Source: an uncultured Desulfuromonas sp. (GTDB taxonomy: Bacteria > Desulfobacterota > Desulfuromonadia > Desulfuromonadales > Desulfuromonadaceae). Taken from it: a DNA stretch of 64,000 nt. A program made the translations under genes and the position numbers. The notes under the pieces are model-generated. The model was given only the letters and a program-made list of their open reading frames with translations. It did not search any database and was not told the DNA's origin. The stretch covers positions 372,001 through 436,000 of the forward strand of contig NZ_OY787470.1 of NCBI RefSeq assembly GCF_963678835.1. Direction: 5' to 3'. This document shows, piece after piece, positions 26,600-35,248 of the stretch (positions are counted from its first letter, which is position 1; each line of letters opens with the position of its first letter).

Positions 26600-28290
26600 A
26601 TCAATTAGTTAAAGCTTGAGCCTGACTTTTCACGCACCTGTCCCATTGTGTCTATACCGGCGTTGTCCCACATCTTGGCGAATCTTGAGTTTCATCGTTA
26701 CGAGTATCCGGCATCCCCTGCCCGCAGTGGGAACAGGGCCGCCTCAGCATTCCTTATCCAAGCTTCAAGATTCCAGTGAGAGGCCCTTGTTTGTCCCGCC
26801 CGAGGTCCATTGCCTCAACGTTCTTGATCGGGCTCTTCTCGCCGCCGACTGTTTAAGGAGCAATCACGTCCTTGTGAAGCAGTCGGAATCAAACGCCTGG
26901 TTCCGTTTCATCAGGGTCCAGGCAATAATCAGCATTTTGGCCGCCAACTTGACCCGCATCTTTAACTTGATGCCGCGTTCCATTTCCCGCCCTTTGAGCA
27001 GGCCGGTAAAATAGGTACGGATGGTTGCATCTTTGTAGCTGGCAATTTGTGCCGCCTGCACCAGGGCATAGCGCAATCCGGCTTTGCCTTGTTTGGAGAT
27101 GACAGGTATCGCGCTGTCGCTTTTCTTGCCGCTTCGTGAAGCGCTGAGGTCCAGTCCCGCCAGACGCAGGACCTGCTTGCGGCTGGTAAAGCGATTGGCA
27201 TCGCCAATGGCCGCCAGGGTCATGGCTGAGACGATGGGGCCAAAGCCGGGGATTGTCAGCAGACAGGCGTAGGCCGGGAACGTTTGCGCAACGTCCTTGA
27301 GTCGTTTTTCCAAGTCATGCTTGATCTGGCGCACCTGACGGAGCTGTTCGACCAGTGCGCGGCCCTCCCAGGCTGCCGAGTCGGGCAAGGCGCAGCCGAC
27401 GGAAAGCTGACTGGCCTGCCAGATGGCCTCTAACAGGCGTTCTTGAGCCATGGAGCGTTTTTGCATCTGGTAGCCCCGGCGAAAATCGTCAAAGGACATC
27501 GCGGCAATGCGTGCCGGGTCGAAATCGTTGGCAATGAGATCGAGAATGAGGCCATCTTGCCCGCCTTGGGGCATCTGCTTGTCCAATTCCGGGAAATACT
27601 GGGCCAGTAAATTGTTGCGGATGCGCATTCGCAAGCCGTGTTCCTGCTTTTTTAACTTGGCCCGATAAGCGAGCAAACTGCGTAATTCACGGATCGCATC
27701 CTCGCCGGGATCATAAAATTGGCAGCGCCCCTGACTAACCAGATCAGCAATATTCGCGGCATCCTTGGTGTCGTTTTTGTCCCAGCGGCCATCCAGCAAC
27801 GTTCTGTTTTTGGCTACGGCAACATTGGAGACATAAACAACCTGCTCGTTGTTGCGAATCAAATATTCAGCCAGTGGTTTGTGATAAGAAGCCGTTGGTT
27901 CGACACCATAGACACATTTTTTCAACGTGTGCTTCACCATCAGGCTATCCGCCATGGCCTGAAGCTTTTTAAAATCTTCGATGGTATTGTAAAAGATCAA
28001 TTTTTTCCAAAGCGTCCTGCCGTTTGCATCGCCGAAAAAAGCATGATGTTTATCCTTGGCAATATCAATCCCGACCACCAGTGTCGTTTTGCAGCCGCGA
28101 ATGGATTCGCGCAACTTCCTGAACTGTTGTAACCTGTCTTGTGCTTGCGTCATAAAATGCCTCCTTTGCGTAAACGTTGCATTCGTTGACCATTACACAA
28201 AATGGAGCAGGAAACAGGCTGTTGTTTTACTATGTTTTTTTATAATTTCCGGGGAGTTAATTCGCTTACAATGTTAGATATAACGTAGTT
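26600..28290 (-). mobile_element. IS110/IS1111-family insertion sequence (ends not resolved)
   Basis: Contains one transposase gene with about 260 non-coding bases after it and about 140 before it. IS110-family elements lack classical long terminal repeats and make no target duplication, so the ends given are only the limits of neighbouring recognisable sequence. In this family a bridge RNA is encoded in the non-coding end, downstream of the gene in the IS1111 group; 26600-26863 is the longer candidate. IS1111-attC elements are known to target integron attC sites, and this one lies where the attC of cassette 4 should be. Confidence 0.65.
26864..28153 (-). CDS. IS110-family transposase (DEDD recombinase)
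   Basis: 429 residues, apparently intact. The N-terminal RuvC-like DEDD domain shows Asp30 in VVGIDIAKDKH, Glu85 in GVEPTASYH, and Asp128/Asp131 in NDTKDAANIADL. The C-terminal domain has PGFGPIVSAMTLAAIGD and LAGLDLSASRSGKKSD, then VISKQGKAGLRYAL with the conserved serine. These are the two domains of the IS110/IS1111/ISPa family that uses a bridge RNA to recognise target and donor DNA. Confidence 0.93.
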   Translation of the reverse strand: MTQAQDRLQQFRKLRESIRGCKTTLVVGIDIAKDKHHAFFGDANGRTLWKKLIFYNTIEDFKKLQAMADSLMVKHTLKKCVYGVEPTASYHKPLAEYLIRNNEQVVYVSNVAVAKNRTLLDGRWDKNDTKDAANIADLVSQGRCQFYDPGEDAIRELRSLLAYRAKLKKQEHGLRMRIRNNLLAQYFPELDKQMPQGGQDGLILDLIANDFDPARIAAMSFDDFRRGYQMQKRSMAQERLLEAIWQASQLSVGCALPDSAAWEGRALVEQLRQVRQIKHDLEKRLKDVAQTFPAYACLLTIPGFGPIVSAMTLAAIGDANRFTSRKQVLRLAGLDLSASRSGKKSDSAIPVISKQGKAGLRYALVQAAQIASYKDATIRTYFTGLLKGREMERGIKLKMRVKLAAKMLIIAWTLMKRNQAFDSDCFTRT

Positions 28291-28322
28291 GATATTTTGA
28301 CATTCTATGCTAAACTCCCACC

Positions 28323-28434
28323 ATGCCATGCCAACCACGCATAGATATATCCGGCCTTTTGCAGCATGTGATCATAAGAGGCATTGAACGCAGGGATATC
28401 TTTATCTCCGATGCTGATCGCAGAGACTTTGAGA
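28323..28434 (+). pseudogene. Remnant of a REP-associated tyrosine transposase, type A N-terminus
   Basis: Codes for about 37 residues (PRIDISGLLQHVIIRGIERR) that match the start of a RAYT/Y1 transposase, including the conserved HVIIRG strand, and then breaks off. The 5' leader and N-terminus (28289-28402) recur almost identically at 30588-30695, where the coding remnant is even shorter. Confidence 0.7.
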
Positions 28435-28511
28435 GTATCGGGGTCAAACCTGGACATGGGACATCGAGTACAATCTCGTTATCTAAAATAGCAATGTCGT
28501 ATGGAGGGGCT

Positions 28512-28584
28512 ATGGCGCGTCAATTGCGGTTGGAATACGAAGGAGCGATTTACCATATCACTGCTCGCGGGAACGAGCGGAAGG
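28512..28584 (+). pseudogene. Remnant of a REP-associated tyrosine transposase, type B N-terminus
   Basis: MARQLRLEYEGAIYHITARG begins a second RAYT type and breaks off after about 24 residues at the left end of the intact RAYT element. Its 5' leader (from about 28436) and N-terminus are nearly identical to 34070-34240, the start of a longer pseudogene. It happens to be in frame with the type A remnant, giving a spurious 100-residue fusion ORF. Confidence 0.7.
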
Positions 28585-28592
28585 GGAGGAAA

Positions 28593-29631
28593 AAGGGGTC
28601 AAGTCTGCTGTTGACTAATGGCTAATACGAGGTAGGCTGTTTCCATGTCGAGACCTTTACGCATAGAATATCCGGGTGCCTGGTATCACGTGATGAATCG
28701 TGGGCGGCGGCGAGAAGACATTTATCAGGACGACGAGGATTTCCTCCTGTTCCTGAAAGTATTGCAAGATACTTCAAAGATGTGGAACTTGAAAGTGTCT
28801 GCCTATTGCCTGATGTCGAACCATTATCATCTATTAGTGCAGACACCGGATGGTAATCTCTCCCGTTGTATGCGCCATCTTAACGGTGTTTATACCCAGC
28901 GCTATAATCGCAGACACAGCACTGACGGCCAATTGTTCCGTGGCCGCTACAAAGCAGTGTTGGTCGAAGAGGACAGCCATTTGTTGCAACTCTTACGTTA
29001 TATCCACCGCAATCCTGTCGAAGCCGGTATTGTTTTAGAGTTGGATGCGTACACATGGTGTAGTCATTGCGGTTATCTTGCTGACGAGAAAGGCTGGCAG
29101 TGGTTGCACCGCACCCCATTATTGAAGATGTTTGCATCAACAAAGAAAAAAGCTTTTAGCGATTATCTCTCTTTTGTGAGAAAGCAAGATTCTGAAGAGG
29201 TGCAGCAATTTTTTTCACGAAAAAATCTTCCGTCGATTTTTGGCTCTGAGGGTTTTATCGAGAAGATAAGAAACAAGTACGAGTTCTTCCTTCAGGATAA
29301 AGAAATTGCAGGGCGAGATGTTTTATCTGTCGATTCTGCTGTGGTGATCAACGCCGTATGTAAGGTATGTCAGGTCACTGAACTGGCGTTAAAGACGACA
29401 AGGCGGGGCACAACCAACCTTGCAAGGGATTTGGCTGTTTATACTCTCAGGGCACATAGTCAAAAAACGCTTGCTGAAATTGGCAATGTGATCGGTTGTG
29501 AGAATTATAGCACCGTCAGTTCTGCCATTGTGCGCATGAAAAAAGCGTTGGAGAGTGACCCAAAGGCGAGAAAATTGTACAAGAAGATTTGTTTAGAACT
29601 TAAGGTTAGTCAAAGGCAGACTTGACCCCTT
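28593..29631 (+). mobile_element. RAYT element with 16-bp inverted repeats
   Basis: AAGGGGTCAAGTCTGC at the left and its exact complement GCAGACTTGACCCCTT at the right bound a complete RAYT gene. The transposase stop codon (TGA) lies inside the right repeat. It has landed in, or replaced the rest of, the type B RAYT remnant. Confidence 0.8.
28645..29625 (+). CDS. REP-associated tyrosine transposase (RAYT, Y1/HUH) with DnaA-like C-terminal domain
   Basis: 326 residues, apparently intact. PLRIEYPGAWYHVMNRG starts the Y1 fold. The HUH motif is SNHYHLLVQT (His60, His62) and the catalytic tyrosine is Tyr119 in LLRYIHRNPVEAG. The C-terminal part (about 255-310, RDLAVYTLRAHSQKTLAEIG...STVSSAIVRM) resembles the helix-turn-helix of DnaA domain IV, found in a subgroup of RAYTs. 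RAYTs process REP hairpins; perfect 16-bp inverted repeats flank the gene. Confidence 0.9.
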   Translation: MSRPLRIEYPGAWYHVMNRGRRREDIYQDDEDFLLFLKVLQDTSKMWNLKVSAYCLMSNHYHLLVQTPDGNLSRCMRHLNGVYTQRYNRRHSTDGQLFRGRYKAVLVEEDSHLLQLLRYIHRNPVEAGIVLELDAYTWCSHCGYLADEKGWQWLHRTPLLKMFASTKKKAFSDYLSFVRKQDSEEVQQFFSRKNLPSIFGSEGFIEKIRNKYEFFLQDKEIAGRDVLSVDSAVVINAVCKVCQVTELALKTTRRGTTNLARDLAVYTLRAHSQKTLAEIGNVIGCENYSTVSSAIVRMKKALESDPKARKLYKKICLELKVSQRQT

Positions 29632-29674
29632 TAGACTTTCAAGCATTCAACTTAAACAAAGAAAGGTATAAAAA

Positions 29675-30250
29675 ATGAGGAAATTCTATTTATTTACTTT
29701 GTTGTTATTTATTCTTACTGCCTGTGGAGGTGTACGCTATATATACATGGCTGAAGTTTCTCCGGCACCAAATGTCGATGTCCCAGCAATTAATAAAAGA
29801 GTATTCTTTGAAATCGATAAAAGTGTTCCTGATACTTTTTGGGACAGACATTCGGAATTAAAACCATTAAATATAAAGATGTGGAGAAAATCTTTAGAGA
29901 ATGGATTTCTAAACTCATTCAGTGAATTTAATATAGTAAACAAAAAAGAAGATGCTGATATTATTTTTAAAATTTATAAAGCCCTCCCAGAAAGAACCTT
30001 GGTTAGCGTGAGCCAATCAGGGCAGCAGTATTACCCACTAGGAGGCTCCGATACTACAAAGACGGTTGTGGTAAGTGCTCAACTTACGTACCAGGCACGC
30101 CTTCTTAACGCACAGGGAGACATTTTAAAAAGATCAACAGGAACCTCTATTTCAAAAAAAAGAGGTACGAAAAAAAACGAATCAGGGATAATTATTGCCA
30201 GTGCAGTAGAGTCCATGTATGAATCTATTGCAATGGACTTCTTTCAATAG
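29675..30250 (+). CDS. Lipoprotein of unknown function
   Basis: 191 residues. The signal peptide ends in the lipobox LTACG (Cys near residue 17). The mature part starts with a strand-rich segment and ends in a glycine/alanine helix (ESGIIIASAVESMYESIAMDF), a pattern of small outer-membrane lipoproteins. It is AT-rich. It lies just after the RAYT element and just before a possible degenerate attC, so it may be another integron cassette. Confidence 0.65.
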   Translation: MRKFYLFTLLLFILTACGGVRYIYMAEVSPAPNVDVPAINKRVFFEIDKSVPDTFWDRHSELKPLNIKMWRKSLENGFLNSFSEFNIVNKKEDADIIFKIYKALPERTLVSVSQSGQQYYPLGGSDTTKTVVVSAQLTYQARLLNAQGDILKRSTGTSISKKRGTKKNESGIIIASAVESMYESIAMDFFQ

Positions 30251-30273
30251 CAATAGCCTGCTAGTTTTATTTA

Positions 30274-30349
30274 ATAGAACATAGGGGTCGTACATATATC
30301 ATTTTATGGAAAGTGTAGACACGATCCCTATGATTTTGTGGCGTTAGGT
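30274..30349 (+). other. Possible degenerate attC site
   Basis: CATAGGGGTCGT (30280-30291) pairs with ACGATCCCTATG (30321-30332) at 11 of 12 positions, and GGCGTTAGGT follows with the core GTTAGGT at 30343-30349. A clear R'' is missing (ATAGAAC is the nearest). The next ORF starts five bases after the core, a spacing typical of cassettes. Confidence 0.35.
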
Positions 30350-30354
30350 GACCA

Positions 30355-30600
30355 ATGAATAAAATAAATATTGATCTTCTCGGGGAACATTTCCCTCTTA
30401 AAGTAATCGGGACAGAAGGGTTTTGGTTGAAGTTTTCCCCAGTATGGTTCCAACTAATGGGTTGGCTTTTAACCATAGGGGCTATCGATGCTATCCGACG
30501 TATAAACAATTCAATCTCAGTAAGAATTATTTTAGCAATATCTTATGTATCAATATTTTTTTCTTCAGGGGACACCATGGGGACGTTGTTGATATTTTGA
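30355..30600 (+). CDS. Short membrane protein, probably truncated
   Basis: 81 residues with two hydrophobic segments (about 28-43 and 55-70). It runs into RAYT leader sequence at GACACCATGGGGAC (30571-30584), so its last residues are probably not original. Unknown function. Possibly the remains of an integron cassette gene. Confidence 0.45.
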   Translation: MNKINIDLLGEHFPLKVIGTEGFWLKFSPVWFQLMGWLLTIGAIDAIRRINNSISVRIILAISYVSIFFSSGDTMGTLLIF

Positions 30601-30622
30601 CATTCTATGCTGAGCTCCCACC

Positions 30623-30727
30623 ATGCCACGCCAACCACGCATAGACATATCCGGCCTTTTGCAGCATGTGATCATAAGAGGCATTGAACGCAGGAACCGC
30701 AAATATCGGGGGCAACCCTGGACATGA
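30623..30727 (+). pseudogene. Remnant of type A RAYT, second copy
   Basis: 34 codons (PRQPRIDISGLLQHVIIRG then divergence and TGA). It repeats the type A remnant at 28323 with its leader, and is fused directly to the type B leader (CCTGGACATGAGACATCGAG) as in the first copy, so the same A-B junction exists twice. Confidence 0.65.
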
Positions 30728-30753
30728 GACATCGAGTGCAATCGGAAGTGCGC

Positions 30754-30814
30754 AGGGCCAGGTCTTAAATTACAACATTTTCTCTAATAATATTGCAATT
30801 CAAGACCTGACCCT
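30754..30814. repeat. REP-like hairpin
   Basis: AGGGCCAGGTCTT and AAGACCTGACCCT pair at 12 of 13 positions around an AT-rich loop. It lies just beyond the stop codon of the large glycine-rich gene and may double as its terminator. Confidence 0.55.
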
Positions 30815-30834
30815 GTGGGGTGTGCTGTGGGGTG

Positions 30835-33800
30835 CTACAAAGGATTAAGATCCCTATCATTCTTTCGGGTGAGCATCAGTTCTTTATACCTCCGGTTTAA
30901 TGCATTGGCCCTTGGATTAAAGTAGAAAACAGGCATCAGCCGGATTTCTGAAATCGCGTCAAAATCGATACCTGTGTTGAACTGCTGTCCTCCCTTGCAG
31001 GGGCTTAAGGATTCCGGGATATATAGCTCGTAGGCCGTGCTCAGGCTGTACCCAAGATCATAGGGATGGTTCATCAAAACGGTTTTAAGGATTGAAAAGT
31101 CTGGTTTCCCATCCAGAATACGGTATCCGCACGGAATTTTTCGGCGGGGGAGTACAAAATCCAGCCTTGTGCCGTCAATGGAGGTGTACCTGCAGTTTCC
31201 GGAATGGGTCAACTCACAATAGATATGAGAGGAGTCCGAGGTCGCCCCGGCCAGGAAAACTGAGATTTGCTTAAGCCTAATATTTCTGAAATCCGCCTGT
31301 TCATCCATCGGCAGCTCCAGATAGACCCTGTGTTCAGGCAACTTGAGCTTTTCAAATATTTCCGGATAATCCTTGCGCCGCCAGATGACGGGAGCGGCTT
31401 CAAATTCCGAGGCCTGCCGCTCAATGTCCATGAGGTATTCCTGAATCTTTTCGTAAATGGGTTGATGGACATTATCTGCGAGCTTGACCACCGTTAATCC
31501 GTCATCAAGTTTGGGCGGTGAATCCTCCTTTAGCGTCCAGATACGATAGGCGGTCCATTCGTCGATGACCCGGTAGGTGGCAGAGCGAAGGGCCGCCATG
31601 TAGCTGAGCTCCAGGGGGACTGTGATATCCTCGTCATTGGGATCGAAAAGGTACTCCTGCAGTTTTTTCCTCAAAAGTGCCATGGCAGATTGTAACTGCT
31701 CTCTTTGAAAGGTAAATTCACTTTTTTCCTGGTATACGGTTGCCGCCTGGGTTGCCAGGTCGACTTTTGTTTCTGCCGTCTGGAGAAAAGTCATGAAGAG
31801 GTGTTTCCACTTTTTTGCCTCTGAAAATTCCATATAGTCTGCCATCTGATATTCAAACTCTTCTTTGGCATTGAGGAATTCCAATTTCTGCATTTTCGGG
31901 ACTAAAAGGACATCCCTTCCCCCTGTGTCGGGATAGACAAAGTCTGGATGATTGACGGGGGAGCCGCCCTGGACGATGGTGAAAATTCTATAGCCGTTCA
32001 GGGCGATGGTTTTCATCCCCTTGTATATGGCCGATCCGCTGTCCTTCAGTTTCTTGAGGGCCACGGCGATCTCGACACCTTTTTTAAGAAGGTCCAGCAC
32101 GGATTTGAGTTCCTTGCTCACGGATACTGCACTGGTGGTAACGCCGATTCCCAGCGAGACGATGTCAATGACATCCTTCCATCCAAAGGCGTCTTCGGAC
32201 GCTTTTTTAAGAATCTGCCATTGCAGCTTCTCAGGCATGGCAATCAGCTCCAGGCGATACTCCTCAATATTCCGGTTCAGCTGTGCAACGGCATGGTTAA
32301 TGGCCTTGAGTTTTGCATCTTTGTCATTGATGTCATCGGTGAGATGTGAAATTAAAATTTCATACGTATTGATGCTCTCAAGGATCGCTTTTTTCTTTTC
32401 CGCTTTGGACTTTTTTGTATCCAGAAAATTCAAGTACCGTGTTTCGATATCCCTGGCACTGACCATCACATGGTCAACATAGTCCTGATACAGCTTGATG
32501 TTATTGCATTTAAACGTGTGGGCCGGCAGGGAATAGTAGGTGAATCCCCGGTTGATTTTTTGGATCTGGTTCAGGGCATAGCAGTGGATAGAGGCGGTCA
32601 GGGCATCCTGATCCGTCTTTACGGTGTTTCCCGTTTTTCTGGAAACGGGGCGGGTGATAAAGGCAAGCCAGGTGAACTTTTGACAGGCTGTTTCCCGTTC
32701 GTTATTGATAAAGGATACGTCAGCGGACTGCCGTATCTTTAGGATGTATTTCAGGGGGATTGCGGGCAGGGAGGCATCGCCAGATACCTTTTGTATAAGC
32801 CGCGTTCCTGGCCGGCCCTGCCGGCCTCTTTGGGCGGGGGGCGCCTCGGGCAGGCCTTCCGGTCCAAAGCCTCCTTCAAAACCGGACTCTCCCTGCTTTT
32901 TTGCGCTGCGTATCGATAGCTTTCCCTCTTGGGTCAGGTAGTCATGACCAAAACTCAGAAAAGATCTACAATGGTTCGGATTTTGCCAGACCCCCATGTG
33001 CCCGTAGGGCGAGTCTGCCGGAAGCCAGCGTTCCGGTATTGCCCAGGTCCAGGGGTCTGCGGTCACGAAATAGTGGTAGAGATTTTTGCCTCCGTCTCCC
33101 CCATCTCCTCCCGGGCCGGGTTTGCCACAGGCACCCAGCCCCCCTGGAGCACCGCCCTTGATTCTAATAGTTGGTTTTTGGGACAGGCTGTTCCGGTACA
33201 GAATTCTGATGTTTCCGCCATTTCCGCCGTTTCCGGAGATGCCTGCCAAACCGGCATTGCCGCCTTTTGCACCTGTTTTGCCTTTATCCCCGGAGATGGC
33301 AGCGATATAGTAGCATGGCGGGACAGGAGAGTCCCCGATGTCAACTGTTCCGCCAAGCCCTTCCACTTTGGGGAAATATTTATCGGTTCGGGGCCTGGCA
33401 TCGCGTCCGGGGCGGCCTTTTGCGCCTTTGGCCCCGTTTCCGCCGTTCTGACCGCAGCCCCCCTTTCCCCCAACGGAACGAAAGATCATGGGGGGGGCCG
33501 AAAGATCCATTGCCAATGTCGTCAGATGGCCGCCATTCATCCCCGGGCGGCCGGAGAGGCCGTTTTTTCCATCCGGGTTTGTGTCATCCGTGCCGCTGGC
33601 CGCCCTTTTTGAGTAGCCTTTGGCGGAGGGACCGCTCAAGTCAATCACTGAAGTGTTGTCTGTCAGGATTTTTCGGCCAACCAGGGTCAGGTCGCATCCG
33701 GCATTCTTGTACGACTTAACGTTAATGGTGTCTGCATACACAACAAGATTGTAGCCCTTATATTTTTGGGCCACATCAGAATTAACCAGAAACTTTTCGC

Positions 33801-33852
33801 TGAAGACCTCGCGGGTTTCCCTCTCTTCTTGCTGGGGACTCTTTGATTTCAT
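30835..33852 (-). CDS. Large glycine-rich (collagen-like) protein with coiled coil and possible toxin-like architecture
   Basis: 1005 residues, no signal peptide, no family firmly recognised. Residues about 97-255 and 320-350 are rich in GXX and GGN repeats (GGKGGCGQNGGNGAKGAKG, GKPGPGGDGGDGGK). Residues about 465-550 form a charged coiled coil, followed by a hydrophobic, small-residue segment at 560-578 (DVIDIVSLGIGVTTSAVSV) and more helices to about 780. The C-terminal 150 residues are beta-rich. Glycine repeats, long helices with a hydrophobic hairpin and a C-terminal beta domain are reminiscent of pore-forming or Tc-type toxin A proteins; this is inference. AAGGTGGG precedes the ATG. It stands alone between RAYT remnants, suggesting horizontal arrival. 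Confidence 0.75.
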   Translation of the reverse strand: MKSKSPQQEERETREVFSEKFLVNSDVAQKYKGYNLVVYADTINVKSYKNAGCDLTLVGRKILTDNTSVIDLSGPSAKGYSKRAASGTDDTNPDGKNGLSGRPGMNGGHLTTLAMDLSAPPMIFRSVGGKGGCGQNGGNGAKGAKGRPGRDARPRTDKYFPKVEGLGGTVDIGDSPVPPCYYIAAISGDKGKTGAKGGNAGLAGISGNGGNGGNIRILYRNSLSQKPTIRIKGGAPGGLGACGKPGPGGDGGDGGKNLYHYFVTADPWTWAIPERWLPADSPYGHMGVWQNPNHCRSFLSFGHDYLTQEGKLSIRSAKKQGESGFEGGFGPEGLPEAPPAQRGRQGRPGTRLIQKVSGDASLPAIPLKYILKIRQSADVSFINNERETACQKFTWLAFITRPVSRKTGNTVKTDQDALTASIHCYALNQIQKINRGFTYYSLPAHTFKCNNIKLYQDYVDHVMVSARDIETRYLNFLDTKKSKAEKKKAILESINTYEILISHLTDDINDKDAKLKAINHAVAQLNRNIEEYRLELIAMPEKLQWQILKKASEDAFGWKDVIDIVSLGIGVTTSAVSVSKELKSVLDLLKKGVEIAVALKKLKDSGSAIYKGMKTIALNGYRIFTIVQGGSPVNHPDFVYPDTGGRDVLLVPKMQKLEFLNAKEEFEYQMADYMEFSEAKKWKHLFMTFLQTAETKVDLATQAATVYQEKSEFTFQREQLQSAMALLRKKLQEYLFDPNDEDITVPLELSYMAALRSATYRVIDEWTAYRIWTLKEDSPPKLDDGLTVVKLADNVHQPIYEKIQEYLMDIERQASEFEAAPVIWRRKDYPEIFEKLKLPEHRVYLELPMDEQADFRNIRLKQISVFLAGATSDSSHIYCELTHSGNCRYTSIDGTRLDFVLPRRKIPCGYRILDGKPDFSILKTVLMNHPYDLGYSLSTAYELYIPESLSPCKGGQQFNTGIDFDAISEIRLMPVFYFNPRANALNRRYKELMLTRKNDRDLNPL

Positions 33853-34167
33853 ATCCCACCTTTTCTTTTAAGAATAATGTAAATATGACAGCCCTTTCCC
33901 TATCCGGCTGGCGTGTTTCGGATTAGGATATAACAAATTAACCTTGTTTCAATAAAAATTTACTGTTAAAAACAGTGAAAGTTTTATGTAAGTATTCGTT
34001 ATTATTTGTGGGTATAGGGGGAAACCGGTAATGTTAACAGGTTTATTTAGGGGCACTCGAATAGAATATCGGGGTCAAACCAATAGAATATCGAGGTCAA
34101 ACCTGGACATGGGACATCGAGTGCAATCTAGTTTTCTCAAATAGCAATGTCGTATGGAGGGGGGACT
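33853..34167. other. Intergenic region with RAYT type B leader
   Basis: The first half is AT-rich and should hold the promoter of the large gene. From about 34056 two near-copies of AATAGAATATCGRGGTCAAACC stand in tandem, leading into the type B RAYT leader that also occurs at 28436 and, shortened, at 30704. Confidence 0.5.
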
Positions 34168-35140
34168 ATGGTGCGTCAATTGCGGTTGGAATACGAAGGA
34201 GCGATTTACCATATCACTGCTCGCGGGAACGAACGGAAGAAAATCTATCATTCACAGAGAGATTACACCAAGTTCAAAGAGTATCTGAAGCTGTCTAAAA
34301 AACGCTTCAGCTGTATTAATCCATGCATACGTGTTGATGGGGAATCACTACCATCTGATTCTTGAAACACCGGAAGGGAATCTCAGCAAGGTGATGCACT
34401 TTCTCAACGGCTCTTACGCCACCTATGTGAACACGAAAAGGAAGCGCTCGGGACATCTTTGGCAGGGGCGGTTCAAGTCGATCCTCGTTGACCGGGATAG
34501 TTATCTCCTGGAGTTGAGTCGATATCTGCATCTTAACCCGGTTCGGGCCGGTATGGTGGATCATCCGGCGGAGTATTTGCACAGCAGCTACAGGTACTTT
34601 GTATCGGATACTTCCGATGATGTTTCATCGCCGCAGGTGATCTTGGAGATGTTGTCGCAAGAGCACGTTGCAGCTCGGAAGAAATATCAGGACTTTGTCG
34701 AAAAGACGATTGGGAAAGAGCTGGAAAATCCATTTGATACGGTTTATGCCGGATTGGTGCTGGGTCGTGAGAGTTTTGTTCGAAGAACTCTCGACCGGTT
34801 GAGCAACGAGCAGCTGCAGGATGAAGAGATTCCCTGTTGAAGAAAACTCCAGTGCCGTATTTCGGAGCGGCAGGTGGTGGCGAGCGCGTTACACCATTTT
34901 CAGTTAGATGAAGAGGATTTGCCCAAACCTTCGGGGCTGTCCGCCCGCAAATGGGCGATCTACCTTCTCAAGCATTATGTCGGAACCACAAGTCGAGAGG
35001 CCGGAGAGGTTCTTGGCGGGATGAGCTGCTCCGCAGTGGCAAAAAGCTACCAGCGTTTCGCCAAAAAGGTGGAGTCGGATTCTGATTTACAGAAAGAGAT
35101 TGAGAATCTTTGGTTGGGGATATCTCATGTCTGGGTGTGA
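34168..35140 (+). pseudogene. Type B REP-associated tyrosine transposase, frameshifted and interrupted
   Basis: Starts VRQLRLEYEGAIYHITARG, shifts frame near 34310-34325, and continues as HAYVLMGNHYHLILETPEG (HUH motif), then SRYLHLNPVRAG (catalytic Tyr). A single in-frame TGA (34838-34840) cuts off the last 100 codons, which contain a DnaA-IV-like helix-turn-helix (ARKWAIYLLKHYVGTTSREA). With one indel and one nonsense change it is a decayed relative of the intact RAYT at 28645. Confidence 0.85.
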
Positions 35141-35248
35141 CCCCTGTGGTGCAAGGTTAAAGGTCTACAAATATTATTTTATACGATATATCGACCAGAT
35201 AACAGTGCTGTAGCTTTTCTGGGGTGGCTACCAGAAGTTGGAAATCTT

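Noticed and set aside
28323-28625. 100-residue ORF as a single real gene
   Set aside because: It is a chance in-frame fusion of two different RAYT N-terminal remnants plus the leader between them.
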